Of a stretch of 32,233 bases of DNA, positions 17,459 through 25,280 are shown one piece after another; the stretch's first letter is position 1, and each line of letters opens with the position of its first letter. Source of the DNA: Stenotrophomonas maltophilia (lineage in GTDB: Bacteria; Pseudomonadota; Gammaproteobacteria; Xanthomonadales; Xanthomonadaceae); the NCBI GenBank assembly GCA_002435595.1, contig DJBL01000142.1, positions 1 to 32,233 on the forward strand. Direction: 5' to 3'. A program made the translations under genes and the position numbers. Below the pieces are notes generated by a model, which was given only the letters and a program-made list of their open reading frames with translations, had not been told where the DNA came from and searched no databases.

Positions 17459-17490
17459 GGCATGAAGATGAAGAGTTCATCTTCATGCCG
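17458..17490. promoter_or_regulatory. Perfect 15-base palindrome next to the first
   Basis: A 15-base stem (17458-17472 with 17476-17490; arm GGCATGAAGATGAA plus one flanking pair) closes over the 3-base loop GAG. Its AT-rich core, with the direct GAAGATGAA, stands out in this GC-rich DNA. No T-run follows on either strand. It could end the upstream VOC transcript or act as an operator for the repair pair. It does not resemble the GTAG repeats. Confidence 0.6.
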
Positions 17491-17571
17491 CCAAGGACGC
17501 GCAGGGAGCGGTGCGGGCCACCGCAGCCAGGGCGATGCGGCAGGGCCGCGCGGGCGCAGGCCCGGCAGGAC

Positions 17572-18000
17572 CTAGAAGGTCACCTTCACCGAATCGGCGC
17601 TGTAGCGGGCCGGTCCGTGGAACACCACCTCGATGTTGTTGCCGTCCGGATCCAGCGCGAACGCGGCGTAATAGCCCGGGTGGTACGGGCGTTCGCCAGG
17701 CGCACCGTGGTCGGTGCCGCCGGCGGCGAGCGCGGCGGCGTGGAAAGCGTCGACCGTGGCCCGGTCGCGGGCCTGGAAGGCCAGGTGGTGGCGACCGGTG
17801 AGCTGGCCGGCGGCAGCCTCGCTGTCGGCGCTGGAGATGAACAGCTCATCGGCCCAGAAGTACGTATCGCCTTCGCCGGCGATCGGGATGCCGATCGTGT
17901 CCAGTACCGCCTGGTAGAAGCGGCGGCTGGCGGCCAGGTCCTTGACCACCAGTTGCAGGTGGTCGATCAGGCGGCCGCGATGCAGTTCCATGGTTTCCAT
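17572..18000 (-). CDS. VOC (glyoxalase/bleomycin resistance/dioxygenase) family protein
   Basis: 142 residues from ATG 18000, which has GGAG six bases upstream; another ATG three codons on is possible. It is a single VOC unit of two beta-alpha-beta-beta-beta modules. Likely metal ligands are H14 (LIDHLQLVV), a His in the GRHHLAFQA strand and a Glu in GNNIEVVFHGP. The pattern 'PGYYAAFALDPDGNNIEVV' is typical of small lyase- or isomerase-like VOC proteins of unknown substrate. It is next to glyoxalase I in the same direction, 115 bases downstream, but no functional link can be proved. Confidence 0.85.
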   Translation of the reverse strand: METMELHRGRLIDHLQLVVKDLAASRRFYQAVLDTIGIPIAGEGDTYFWADELFISSADSEAAAGQLTGRHHLAFQARDRATVDAFHAAALAAGGTDHGAPGERPYHPGYYAAFALDPDGNNIEVVFHGPARYSADSVKVTF

Positions 18001-18115
18001 GCGCACTCCACAGGTTGGGTGGGTGCGCAGGTATACCACCGGGAGGCGGTGCCGGCATTGGCGCGATCTGCACCTTGCTGACCGCGCCTGCGCGCACCGG
18101 CCCGGCGCGGAGGGC

Positions 18116-18643
18116 TCAGGCGATCGGCGTGTTGGAGATGATCTCCACCCAGTAGCCGTCGGGGTCCTTGATGAAGGCCAGGTGCTTCATGCGGCCGTCT
18201 TCCAGGCGCTTCTGGTAGGGCACCTGCAGGGCGTCGAAGCGCTGGCAGGCGGCCTGGATGTCGGGCACGGACACGCAGATGTGGCCAAAGCCGCGCGGGT
18301 CGCTGTTGCCATCGTGGTAGACAGGACCGTCCTGGGATTCGGTGCCGTGGTTGTGGGTCAGTTCCAGCACGCCCGGAATGCCGGCCATCCACACCCGGCG
18401 CGCATCGTCGCCTTCGGGGATGACCGTGCCGGCGGGCAGCAGGGCCAGGAAGTACAGGCTGAACTGCGCCTCGGCGAAATCGCGCTGATCGATGAGGCGG
18501 AAGCCGAGGACGCGGGTGTAGAAGTCCAGCGAGGCGGCGATGTCCTTCACGCGCAGCATGGTGTGGTTGAACACGAAACCGGTGGTTTCGGCCGGCACCT
18601 GGGCGGCGACGCCGGGCTGGGACTGCAGGGAAGCAAGGGTCAT
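18116..18643 (-). CDS. gloA: Lactoylglutathione lyase (glyoxalase I)
   Basis: 175 residues. Glyoxalase I turns the hemithioacetal of methylglyoxal and glutathione into S-lactoylglutathione. All four metal ligands can be placed: H27 (FNHTMLRVKD), E94 (VLELTHNHGTE), H121 (GFGHICVSV) and E167 (YWVEII). The longer N-terminus and the inserted loop around 100-118 place it with the long (human/yeast-like, often zinc-dependent) type rather than the 135-residue E. coli form. KDPDGYWVEI is the family signature. It reads away from the PLP-enzyme gene; 110 bases separate them. Confidence 0.95.
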   Translation of the reverse strand: MTLASLQSQPGVAAQVPAETTGFVFNHTMLRVKDIAASLDFYTRVLGFRLIDQRDFAEAQFSLYFLALLPAGTVIPEGDDARRVWMAGIPGVLELTHNHGTESQDGPVYHDGNSDPRGFGHICVSVPDIQAACQRFDALQVPYQKRLEDGRMKHLAFIKDPDGYWVEIISNTPIA

Positions 18644-18720
18644 GGGGGATCCTGGGGCAGCGGGGCCGCGGAAATCACGGCGATCGGCGCCCAGTTTAGC
18701 GGGGCGGCTGCAAGGCGACG

Positions 18721-18726
18721 TAGAAT
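18721..18726 (+). promoter_or_regulatory. Putative -10 box of the PLP-enzyme gene
   Basis: TAGAAT in CGTAGAATGCTGCG, 27 bases before the ATG at 18754; same form as before glmS. Confidence 0.4.
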
Positions 18727-18753
18727 GCTGCGTCTCCTTGCACAGTCCTGGCC

Positions 18754-19866
18754 ATGTCGCAGCGTGAATGGGTGGCCGCCGCCATCCGCAAGATCGAAGC
18801 CGATTTCAACCGTTCGGCCGATACCCATCTGATCCCGATGGACCTGCCCGGGCATCCCGGCATCGACCTGTATTTCAAGGACGAATCCAGCCACCCCACC
18901 GGCAGCCTCAAGCATCGCCTGGCGCGCTCGCTGTTCCTGTATGCGCTGGCCAACGGCTGGCTGCGCGAGGGCCGCCCGGTGATCGAGGCATCCAGCGGCT
19001 CCACGGCGGTGTCCGAGGCGTACTTCGCCCGGCTGCTGGGGTTGCCGTTCATCGCGGTGATGCCGGCCACCACCTCGCCGGAAAAGATCGCCGCGATCGA
19101 GTTCCACGGCGGCCGTTGCCATCTGGTCGAGCGCGCCTGCGACCTGAACTGCGACTCCGAAGCGCTGGCCCGCGAGACCGGCGGCCACTTCATGGACCAG
19201 TTCACCTATGCCGAGCGCGCCACCGACTGGCGCGCCAACAACAACATCGCCGAATCCATCTTCAAGCAGATGGCCGAGGAGCCACACCCGGTGCCGGAGT
19301 GGATCGTCTGCAGCCCGGGTACCGGCGGCACCGCCGCCACCCTGGGGCGCTACGTGAGCTACCGCCGCCACGACACCCGCATCCTGTGCGCCGACCCGGA
19401 AGTGTCGGTGTTCTACGACGGCTACTGCGCGGCCCTGGCCGGCCAGCCGTGGCGGGAACTGACCTGCAGTGGTGGCTCGCGCGTGGAAGGCATCGGCCGG
19501 CCACGGGTGGAATCGAGCTTCATTCCGACCAGCGTCGATGCGATGGTCAAGGTGCCCGATGCGCTGAGCCTGGCCGCCATGCGCCACGTGAGCCGGCAAC
19601 TGGGGCGGCGCGTGGGCGGCTCCACCGGGACCAATTTCATCGGCGTGCTGCAGGCGGCCGAGCTGATGCGCCAGGCCGGCCGCAGCGGTTCGATCGTGAC
19701 CATCCTGTGCGACAGCGGCGAGCGCTACGCGCACAGCTACTACAACCCGGACTGGTACCCGCGCCAGGGCATCGAGGTGGAACAGGCCGATGCGGTGATC
19801 GCCGCCGCGGTGGCCGGGCAGGGCCTGCCCGCGCTGCCGCACGTGTCGCTGGAAACCTTGTACTGA
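18754..19866 (+). CDS. PLP-dependent cysteine synthase family enzyme, probable L-cysteine desulfhydrase (Cds1-like)
   Basis: 370 residues of fold-type II PLP enzyme. K53 in HPTGSLKHR is the Schiff-base lysine; SSGSTAVSEAYF (80-91) is the substrate loop and PGTGGTAATLGRY the phosphate-binding glycine loop. The sequence pattern and the long C-terminus (from about 300) fit the Cds1 group (mycobacterial Rv3684), which releases sulfide, pyruvate and ammonia from cysteine, better than CysK or CysM. A cystathionine-type or synthase activity remains possible. It has its own promoter and lies upstream of oligopeptidase A in the same direction, about 110 bases apart. Confidence 0.75.
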   Translation: MSQREWVAAAIRKIEADFNRSADTHLIPMDLPGHPGIDLYFKDESSHPTGSLKHRLARSLFLYALANGWLREGRPVIEASSGSTAVSEAYFARLLGLPFIAVMPATTSPEKIAAIEFHGGRCHLVERACDLNCDSEALARETGGHFMDQFTYAERATDWRANNNIAESIFKQMAEEPHPVPEWIVCSPGTGGTAATLGRYVSYRRHDTRILCADPEVSVFYDGYCAALAGQPWRELTCSGGSRVEGIGRPRVESSFIPTSVDAMVKVPDALSLAAMRHVSRQLGRRVGGSTGTNFIGVLQAAELMRQAGRSGSIVTILCDSGERYAHSYYNPDWYPRQGIEVEQADAVIAAAVAGQGLPALPHVSLETLY

Positions 19867-19975
19867 GGCGCAACGGCCGGCCTCGTCCGAGCGGGGCGGG
19901 GCTTGTGCCCGCCCGGGGGCGATGCCATATGGTGGGGGACTGCCGCTGCCGCGGCCCTGTTGTCTGGAGATGCCT

Positions 19976-22006
19976 GTGACCCCCACCAACCCCCTGCTCG
20001 ATTTTTCCGGCCTGCCGCGTTTCGACCAGATCCAGCCCGAGCACATCGGCCCGGCCATCGACGCACTGCTGGCCGACGCCGAGGCCGCGGTGAAGGCGGC
20101 CGAAACCGTCAGCCCGGTCACCTGGGACCGCTTCGTGGTGCCGCTGGACGATGCCACCGAGCGCCTGTGGCGGGCCTGGGGCCAGGTCAGCCACCTGCAG
20201 GGCGTGGTCAACACCGCGGCACTGCGCGAGGCCTACAACGCCAACCTGCCCAAGGTGACCCGCTTCGGCAGCGCGCTGGGCCAGAACCTGGCGCTGTTCG
20301 AGCAGTACCGGCGGCTGGCGGCAACTGACGAGGCAGCCGGCTTTGACGACGCCCAACGCAAGGTGCTGGACAACGCGCTGCGCGATTTCCGCCTGGGCGG
20401 TGCAGAGCTGGACGATGAGGCCAAGGTGCGTTTCAGTGCGATCAAGGAAGAACTGTCGGCGCTGTCGGCGAAGTTCTCGCAGAACGTACTGGACGCCACC
20501 GATGCGTGGTCGCTGCATGTCGAGCAGCGCGCCGAGCTGGACGGCCTGCCCGAGGACGTGATTGCCTCGGCCCGCGCGGCCGCGGAAAAGGACGGGCTGC
20601 CCGGCTGGAAGCTGACCCTGCAGATGCCCTGCTACCTGCCGGTGCTGACCTACGCCACCCATCGCCCGCTGCGCGAAACCCTCTACCGCGCCAACGCGCT
20701 GCGGGCCTCCGAATTCGGCGATGCCGCGCTGGACAACAGTGCCCACATCGACCGGGTGCTGGCGCTGCGCGCGGAACTGGCCGCGCTGCTGGGTTTTGCC
20801 AACTATGCCGAATATTCCATCGCCACCAAGATGGCCGAGGACGCCGACCAGGTGCTCGGCTTCCTGCGTGACCTGGCCGCGCGCGCCAAGCCGCACGCCG
20901 AGCGCGACCGCGCCGAGCTGGAGGCCTTCGCCCGCGATGAGCTCGGCCTGGCCTCGCTGGAGGCCTGGGACCTCGGGTTTGCCAGCGAAAAGCTCAAGCA
21001 GGCCCGTTACAGCTATTCCGAGCAGGAGGTGAAGCAGTACTTCACCGAGCCGAAGGTGCTGGCCGGTCTGTTCAGCGTGATCGAAGGCCTGTACGGCCTG
21101 CAGGTACAGCCTGACAGCGCGCCGGTGTGGCACCCGGACGTGCGCTTCTACCGGCTGGTGGATGCGCAGGGCGCGCTGGTCGGCCAGTTCTACCTGGACC
21201 TGTATGCGCGCGAGGGCAAGCGTGGCGGGGCGTGGATGGATGATTGCCGCAACCGTCGCCAGACCCGGGCCGGCGTGCAGACGCCGCTGGTCTACCTGGT
21301 CTGCAACTTCGGCCGCGGGGCCGATGGCACCCCGGCCACCTTCAGCCACGACGAAGTGACCACCCTGTTCCACGAGATGGGCCACGGCCTGCACCAGCTG
21401 CTGACCCGCATCGGCGAACTCGGCGTGGCCGGCATCAACGGCGTGGAGTGGGATGCGGTGGAACTGCCGAGCCAGTTCATGGAGAACTTCTGCTGGGAGT
21501 GGGATCGCGTACAGGCGATGACCGCGCACGTGGACAGCGGCGCGCCGCTGCCGCGCGCGCTGTTTGACCGCATGCTGGCCGCGCGCAACTTCCAGAGCGG
21601 CATGTTCACCGTGCGCCAGCTGGAGTTCGCCCTGTTCGACATGCAGCTGCACAGCAGCTTCGATCCGCTGCAGGACACCGTGCTGCAGCTGCTCGAGCGC
21701 GTGCGCGACGAAGTGGCGGTCAACCGCCCGCCGGCATGGAACCGCTTCCCGCACCAGTTCAGCCATATCTTCGCCGGCGGTTACGCGGCCGGCTACTACA
21801 GTTACAAGTGGGCCGAGGTGCTCAGCGCCGATGCGTACGCCGCGTTTGAAGAGGCGCCCGACCAGGTGGCCGAGACCGGGCAGCGCTTCCGCGACGAAGT
21901 GCTGTCACGTGGTGGCAGCCGCAGTGCCGCGGAGAACTTTGCCGCCTTCCGTGGGCGCGCGCCGAACGTGGATGCGTTGCTGCGGCACAACGGCATGGCG
22001 GGGTAA
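19976..22006 (+). CDS. prlC: Oligopeptidase A (M3 family zinc metallopeptidase)
   Basis: 676 residues from a GTG at 19976. GGAG at 19966-19969 is six bases before this GTG and abuts an in-frame ATG at 19970, so GTG is the better start; the protein then begins MTPTNPLLDF, as usual for the family (E. coli PrlC has 680). It degrades short peptides in the cytoplasm, including cut signal peptides. The zinc site is H466-E-x2-H470 (FHEMGHGLHQ) with E496 in VEWDAVELPSQFME as third ligand; the Tyr-rich AAGYYSYKWAEVL near the C-terminus is the substrate-contact motif. It is convergent with the SDR gene at 22161. Confidence 0.96.
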   Translation: MTPTNPLLDFSGLPRFDQIQPEHIGPAIDALLADAEAAVKAAETVSPVTWDRFVVPLDDATERLWRAWGQVSHLQGVVNTAALREAYNANLPKVTRFGSALGQNLALFEQYRRLAATDEAAGFDDAQRKVLDNALRDFRLGGAELDDEAKVRFSAIKEELSALSAKFSQNVLDATDAWSLHVEQRAELDGLPEDVIASARAAAEKDGLPGWKLTLQMPCYLPVLTYATHRPLRETLYRANALRASEFGDAALDNSAHIDRVLALRAELAALLGFANYAEYSIATKMAEDADQVLGFLRDLAARAKPHAERDRAELEAFARDELGLASLEAWDLGFASEKLKQARYSYSEQEVKQYFTEPKVLAGLFSVIEGLYGLQVQPDSAPVWHPDVRFYRLVDAQGALVGQFYLDLYAREGKRGGAWMDDCRNRRQTRAGVQTPLVYLVCNFGRGADGTPATFSHDEVTTLFHEMGHGLHQLLTRIGELGVAGINGVEWDAVELPSQFMENFCWEWDRVQAMTAHVDSGAPLPRALFDRMLAARNFQSGMFTVRQLEFALFDMQLHSSFDPLQDTVLQLLERVRDEVAVNRPPAWNRFPHQFSHIFAGGYAAGYYSYKWAEVLSADAYAAFEEAPDQVAETGQRFRDEVLSRGGSRSAAENFAAFRGRAPNVDALLRHNGMAG

Positions 22007-22027
22007 ACCTGCCTTCGCACGTGCGTT

Positions 22028-22054
22028 CCCACGGTGTGCGTTGCAGACCGTGGG
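22028..22054 (+). terminator. Hairpin after oligopeptidase A
   Basis: CCCACGGT (22028-22035) and ACCGTGGG (22047-22054) form a perfect 8-base stem with an 11-base loop, 21 bases after the stop. No U-run follows. Confidence 0.4.
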
Positions 22055-22095
22055 CCCCGCCTCACCCTCACCCACACCCCCGCGCCTGTTGGCGC

Positions 22096-22116
22096 GCCCC
22101 CGTGACGCAAGGGGGC
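22096..22116. terminator. Second hairpin between convergent genes
   Basis: GCCCCC (22096-22101) and GGGGGC (22111-22116) pair over a 9-base loop. It lies between the oligopeptidase A and SDR stops and could serve either strand. Position is the main support. Confidence 0.35.
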
Positions 22117-22160
22117 GGTGCCTCCCGACCCGGATCGGTATCTGCTGGACGATCGAGGCC

Positions 22161-22961
22161 TTACTCGGCGTAGATCATCTTCCGGGTCATGCCGCCATCG
22201 ACGATGTGGTCCTGGCCGGTGATGAAGCCGGACAACGCCGACAACAGGAACACCGCCAACGCGCCGATGTCGTCGGGCTGGCCCACGCGGCCCACCGGGT
22301 GCTGGGCGTGGTCGCGGCGCGACAGCTTCGGTGTGCGTCGCCGCGCCGGGGACTGCCAGGCATCGGTGGTGATCCAGCCGGGGCTGATGCAGTTCACCCG
22401 CACGGCTGGGCCTTCGCTGATCGCCAACGCATGGGTGAAGGCCAGCAGCCCGCCCTTGGCCGCCGCATAGGCTTCGCTGTGGGCCTCGGACTGGCCGGCA
22501 CGGGTGGAGGCGATGTTGACGATCGCCCCGCCGTGTTCGCGCAGCGCCGGCAGCGCGTGCTTGCTGCACAGGAAGGCGCCGTGCAGGCTCGACAACCGGC
22601 GCTGCCACTCGGCCAGCGGCATCTGCGCCAACGGCGTGCCATGCGCGCTGGCGATGCCGGCGTTGTTGACCAATCCGTCGATACGCCCAAAACGCTTCAG
22701 CGCCGCCTTCACCAACGCCTGCACGCTGCGCTCGGCGGCCACGTCCGCGCGCTGGAACGCGGCGCGCTCGGGCAGGTCCCATTCGGTCAGGCAGGCCTTG
22801 CCGGCAGCGGCATCCAGGTCGGCGATCACCACGCTGCCGCCGGCGCCGAGCACCGCCTGGGCAATACCGCGGCCCACCCCCTGCGCGCCGCCGGTGACGA
22901 TCACCACGCGGTCGCGCAGCGGCTGCGCGGCCCAGTCGGTGATGGCCGGGGTCAGTGGCAT
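22161..22961 (-). CDS. Classical SDR family oxidoreductase
   Basis: 266 residues from ATG 22961. Motifs: cofactor TGGAQGVGRG (about 24-33), DLD at the end of the second strand (NAD-type acidic residue), NNAG, the catalytic Ser in NIAST, and Y-x3-K in SEAYAAAKGG; PGWITTDAW follows. It is a 3-oxoacyl-ACP reductase-like enzyme of unknown substrate. The start overlaps the end of the DUF1415 gene by 10 bases, so the two are coupled. A much longer frame upstream is the other frame of the DUF1415 gene. Confidence 0.9.
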   Translation of the reverse strand: MPLTPAITDWAAQPLRDRVVIVTGGAQGVGRGIAQAVLGAGGSVVIADLDAAAGKACLTEWDLPERAAFQRADVAAERSVQALVKAALKRFGRIDGLVNNAGIASAHGTPLAQMPLAEWQRRLSSLHGAFLCSKHALPALREHGGAIVNIASTRAGQSEAHSEAYAAAKGGLLAFTHALAISEGPAVRVNCISPGWITTDAWQSPARRRTPKLSRRDHAQHPVGRVGQPDDIGALAVFLLSALSGFITGQDHIVDGGMTRKMIYAE

Positions 22962-23545
22962 CGTGAATTGTCCTTGCGTCCGAGCAGGCGCGTCCAACCG
23001 TCCACGCCCAGCTTGTCCAGCGTCTCGATGTTGCGCTCCACGATCACGTCCGGATCCGGGAACGCAGCCACCGCCCGTTCCACGCTGTCTTCGCGCAGCA
23101 GGTGCAGGGTGGGGTAGGGCGAGCGGTTGGTGTAGTTGCTGACATCGTCCGGGGCCACGCCCTCGAACTGGTACTGCGGGTGGAAGCTGGCCACCTGCAG
23201 GATGCCCTGCAGGTCCAGCGCCTCGATCGCCGCGTCGGCATTGTCGAGGAAGTCGTTGTAGTCCAGGAAGTCGGTCAGTACCTGCGGATGCACGATCAGC
23301 GTGGTGTCGATCTGCTCGGCAGGCGTATCGCGCAGCAGCACCAGCTCCTCGGCCAGCTCTTCGACCAGCGCCTCCGGCGTGGTCGCATCGCTGAGCACGA
23401 ACCGCACCTGGTTCTTCACGTACACCGCCTTGGCGAACGGGCACAGGTTCAGCCCGATCACGATCTGCTCCAGCCAGGTCCGGGTTTCGGCGATGAAATC
23501 GGTGCCGTCCGGGGCGCTGTCGTCGGTGAAGGCGTGCTCATTCAT
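22952..23545 (-). CDS. DUF1415 family protein
   Basis: 197 residues from ATG 23545 (MNEHAF). It is recognised as DUF1415 by IGLNLCPFAKAVY near the N-terminus, the central DYNDFLDNADAAIEALDL and SPYPTLHLLREDSVERAV towards the end. The family is soluble, about 190 residues long and without a known function; the lone Cys in NLCPFAK is its most constant mark and might be redox- or metal-active, which is inference. It precedes and overlaps the SDR gene and reads away from the aldehyde dehydrogenase gene. Confidence 0.88.
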   Translation of the reverse strand: MNEHAFTDDSAPDGTDFIAETRTWLEQIVIGLNLCPFAKAVYVKNQVRFVLSDATTPEALVEELAEELVLLRDTPAEQIDTTLIVHPQVLTDFLDYNDFLDNADAAIEALDLQGILQVASFHPQYQFEGVAPDDVSNYTNRSPYPTLHLLREDSVERAVAAFPDPDVIVERNIETLDKLGVDGWTRLLGRKDNSRCH

Positions 23546-23630
23546 GGCGGGCGGTGTCGCTGGCTGGGCAGGCGATTGTACGGCGCATGGCCGCACGCAC
23601 GCGTGGTGCCGCCGTTGCGGTGCACACCAC

Positions 23631-23647
23631 TGTCCATTAACTGGACA
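23631..23647. promoter_or_regulatory. Perfect palindrome TGTCCA-N5-TGGACA in the divergent promoter region
   Basis: TGTCCA, TTAAC and TGGACA form a 17-base dyad. It lies in the 254-base gap between the DUF1415 gene and the aldehyde dehydrogenase gene, 152 bases before the latter. Factor-for-inversion (Fis) type helix-turn-helix activators bind dyads of this build, and such a regulator is encoded at the end of this gene group. The rest of the gap holds a TGCGCG-TTTTT-CGCGCA hairpin near 23685-23701 and AAAGGAG directly before the ATG. Confidence 0.5.
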
Positions 23648-23799
23648 CCGGGCATGCTGGAAATCCCTTTACCGGCAGGGGCTTGCGCGTTTTTCGCGCA
23701 CGGCCAATAGGCAGTGCGGCGTGGCAGGTATCCAATGCCAGGGTGAACCATGTGCAGAAGACGGCCGTGCGGCCGTGCTTCGTCCAAAGGAGCCAATAG

Positions 23800-25266
23800 A
23801 TGCATGCAACCTCGGAATTCCTCCCCGCCGCCCTGTGGTCGGGCAAGCTGTTCGACGGCCAGTGGCCGTCCGGCGCCAGCGCCCAGGACGTGATCGAACC
23901 GGCCACCGGCCAGGTCCTGGGCCAGATCGCGATGACCGATCCGGCCGGCATTGCCGCCGCGGCCGCCACCGCCGCGGCCGCGCAGCGCGCGTGGGCCGCG
24001 GCCCCCTACGACACGCGCGCACAGGTGTTGCGTCGCGCCGCGCAGCTGGCCGAGCAGTACAACGAGGACATCGTGGAATGGCTGGTCCGCGAGAGCGGCT
24101 CGACCCGGCTCAAGGCCGGCTTCGAGGCCAAGGTCAGCACCAAGGCGCTGCACGAAGCGGCCGCGCTGCCGTCGCGCAGCATCGGTGAAGTGCTGCCTTC
24201 CGAGCCGGGCCGGCTCAACCTGGCACGTCGCCGCCCGCTGGGCGTGGTGGGCGTGATCGCGCCGTTCAATTTCCCGCTGTACCTGGCCATGCGTGCGGTC
24301 GCCCCGGCGCTGGCCCTGGGCAATGCGGTGGTGCTCAAGCCGGATCCGCGCACGGCGGTGTGCGGTGGCTTCGTCATCGCCCGCCTGTTCGAACTGGCGG
24401 GCCTGCCGGCCGGCCTGCTGCACGTGCTGCCCGGCGATGGCGCCGCCGGCGCCGCACTCACCAGCGACCCGAACATCGCGATGATCCAGTTCACCGGTTC
24501 CACCGGGGCCGGTCGCAAGGTGGGCGAAGCGGCCGGCAAGCACCTCAAGAAGGTGTCGCTGGAACTGGGCGGCAAGAACTCGCTGATCATCCTGGACGAT
24601 GCCGATGTCGACCTGGCCATCGCCAACACGGCCTGGGGCGTCTACCTGCACCAGGGCCAGATCTGCATGGCCACCGGCCGCGTGCTGGTCCAGCGCGGCA
24701 TCTACGCGCGCTTCCTGGAAAAGCTGGTGGCCAAGGCGAAGTCGCTCAAGGTCGGCAACCCGGCCACCGGCGACGTGGCGATCGGCCCGCTGATCAATGC
24801 CCAGCAGCGCGACCATGCCGCAAGGATCGTGGCCGATGCGCAGGCCGCCGGTGCCACCCTGGCCACCGGCGGCAGCTACCAGGACCTGTTCTTCGAACCC
24901 ACCGTGCTCAGCGAGGTGAGCCGCGACAACCCGGCCTTCCACGAAGAAATCTTCGCGCCGGTCGCGGTGGTGGTGCCGTTCGATACCGATGACCAGGCCG
25001 TGGAACTGGCCAACGACACCGAGTACGGGCTGTCGATGGCGATCGTCTCCAGCAACGTGGGCCGTGCACTCACGCTCGGCGAGCGCCTGCGCACCGGCCT
25101 GCTGCACATCAACGACCAGACCGTGAACGATGAGGTGATCAACCCGTTCGGTGGCGTGGGCGCCTCCGGCAACGGCACCAGCATCGGCGGCCCGTCCAAC
25201 ATCGACGAGTTCACCCAGTGGCAGTGGCTGACCGTCAAGGGCGAAGCGCTCGCGTACCCGATCTGA
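23800..25266 (+). CDS. NAD(P)-dependent aldehyde dehydrogenase, probable benzaldehyde/aryl-aldehyde type
   Basis: 488 residues. The catalytic Cys is C289 (GQICMATGR) and the general base E255 (LELGGKNS); APFNFPLYL and FTGSTGAGRKVGE mark the cofactor domain, and EEIFAPV the conserved C-terminal motif. The pattern HQGQICMATGR is typical of the benzaldehyde/vanillin dehydrogenase branch (XylC, Vdh), which oxidises aromatic aldehydes to acids. It is followed 14 bases later by an aryl-alcohol dehydrogenase, the usual pair for oxidising aromatic alcohols to acids in two steps. AAAGGAG precedes the ATG. The real substrate is not shown by sequence. Confidence 0.88.
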   Translation: MHATSEFLPAALWSGKLFDGQWPSGASAQDVIEPATGQVLGQIAMTDPAGIAAAAATAAAAQRAWAAAPYDTRAQVLRRAAQLAEQYNEDIVEWLVRESGSTRLKAGFEAKVSTKALHEAAALPSRSIGEVLPSEPGRLNLARRRPLGVVGVIAPFNFPLYLAMRAVAPALALGNAVVLKPDPRTAVCGGFVIARLFELAGLPAGLLHVLPGDGAAGAALTSDPNIAMIQFTGSTGAGRKVGEAAGKHLKKVSLELGGKNSLIILDDADVDLAIANTAWGVYLHQGQICMATGRVLVQRGIYARFLEKLVAKAKSLKVGNPATGDVAIGPLINAQQRDHAARIVADAQAAGATLATGGSYQDLFFEPTVLSEVSRDNPAFHEEIFAPVAVVVPFDTDDQAVELANDTEYGLSMAIVSSNVGRALTLGERLRTGLLHINDQTVNDEVINPFGGVGASGNGTSIGGPSNIDEFTQWQWLTVKGEALAYPI

Positions 25267-25280
25267 TCCAGGAGACCCTC

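Noticed and set aside
18640..21766. Long minus-strand open frames opposite the PLP enzyme and oligopeptidase A
   Set aside because: Compositionally like antisense translation, and the plus strand has complete, recognisable enzymes in the same place.
22161..23444. 427-residue fusion of the SDR with an N-terminal extension
   Set aside because: The extension is the other frame of the DUF1415 gene; the SDR motif begins normally from ATG 22961.
23660..23700. Sigma-54 promoter before the aldehyde dehydrogenase
   Set aside because: CGGCAGGGGCTTGCG resembles the consensus, but the GG and GC doublets are one base too close, and the linked regulator lacks the sigma-54 ATPase domain.
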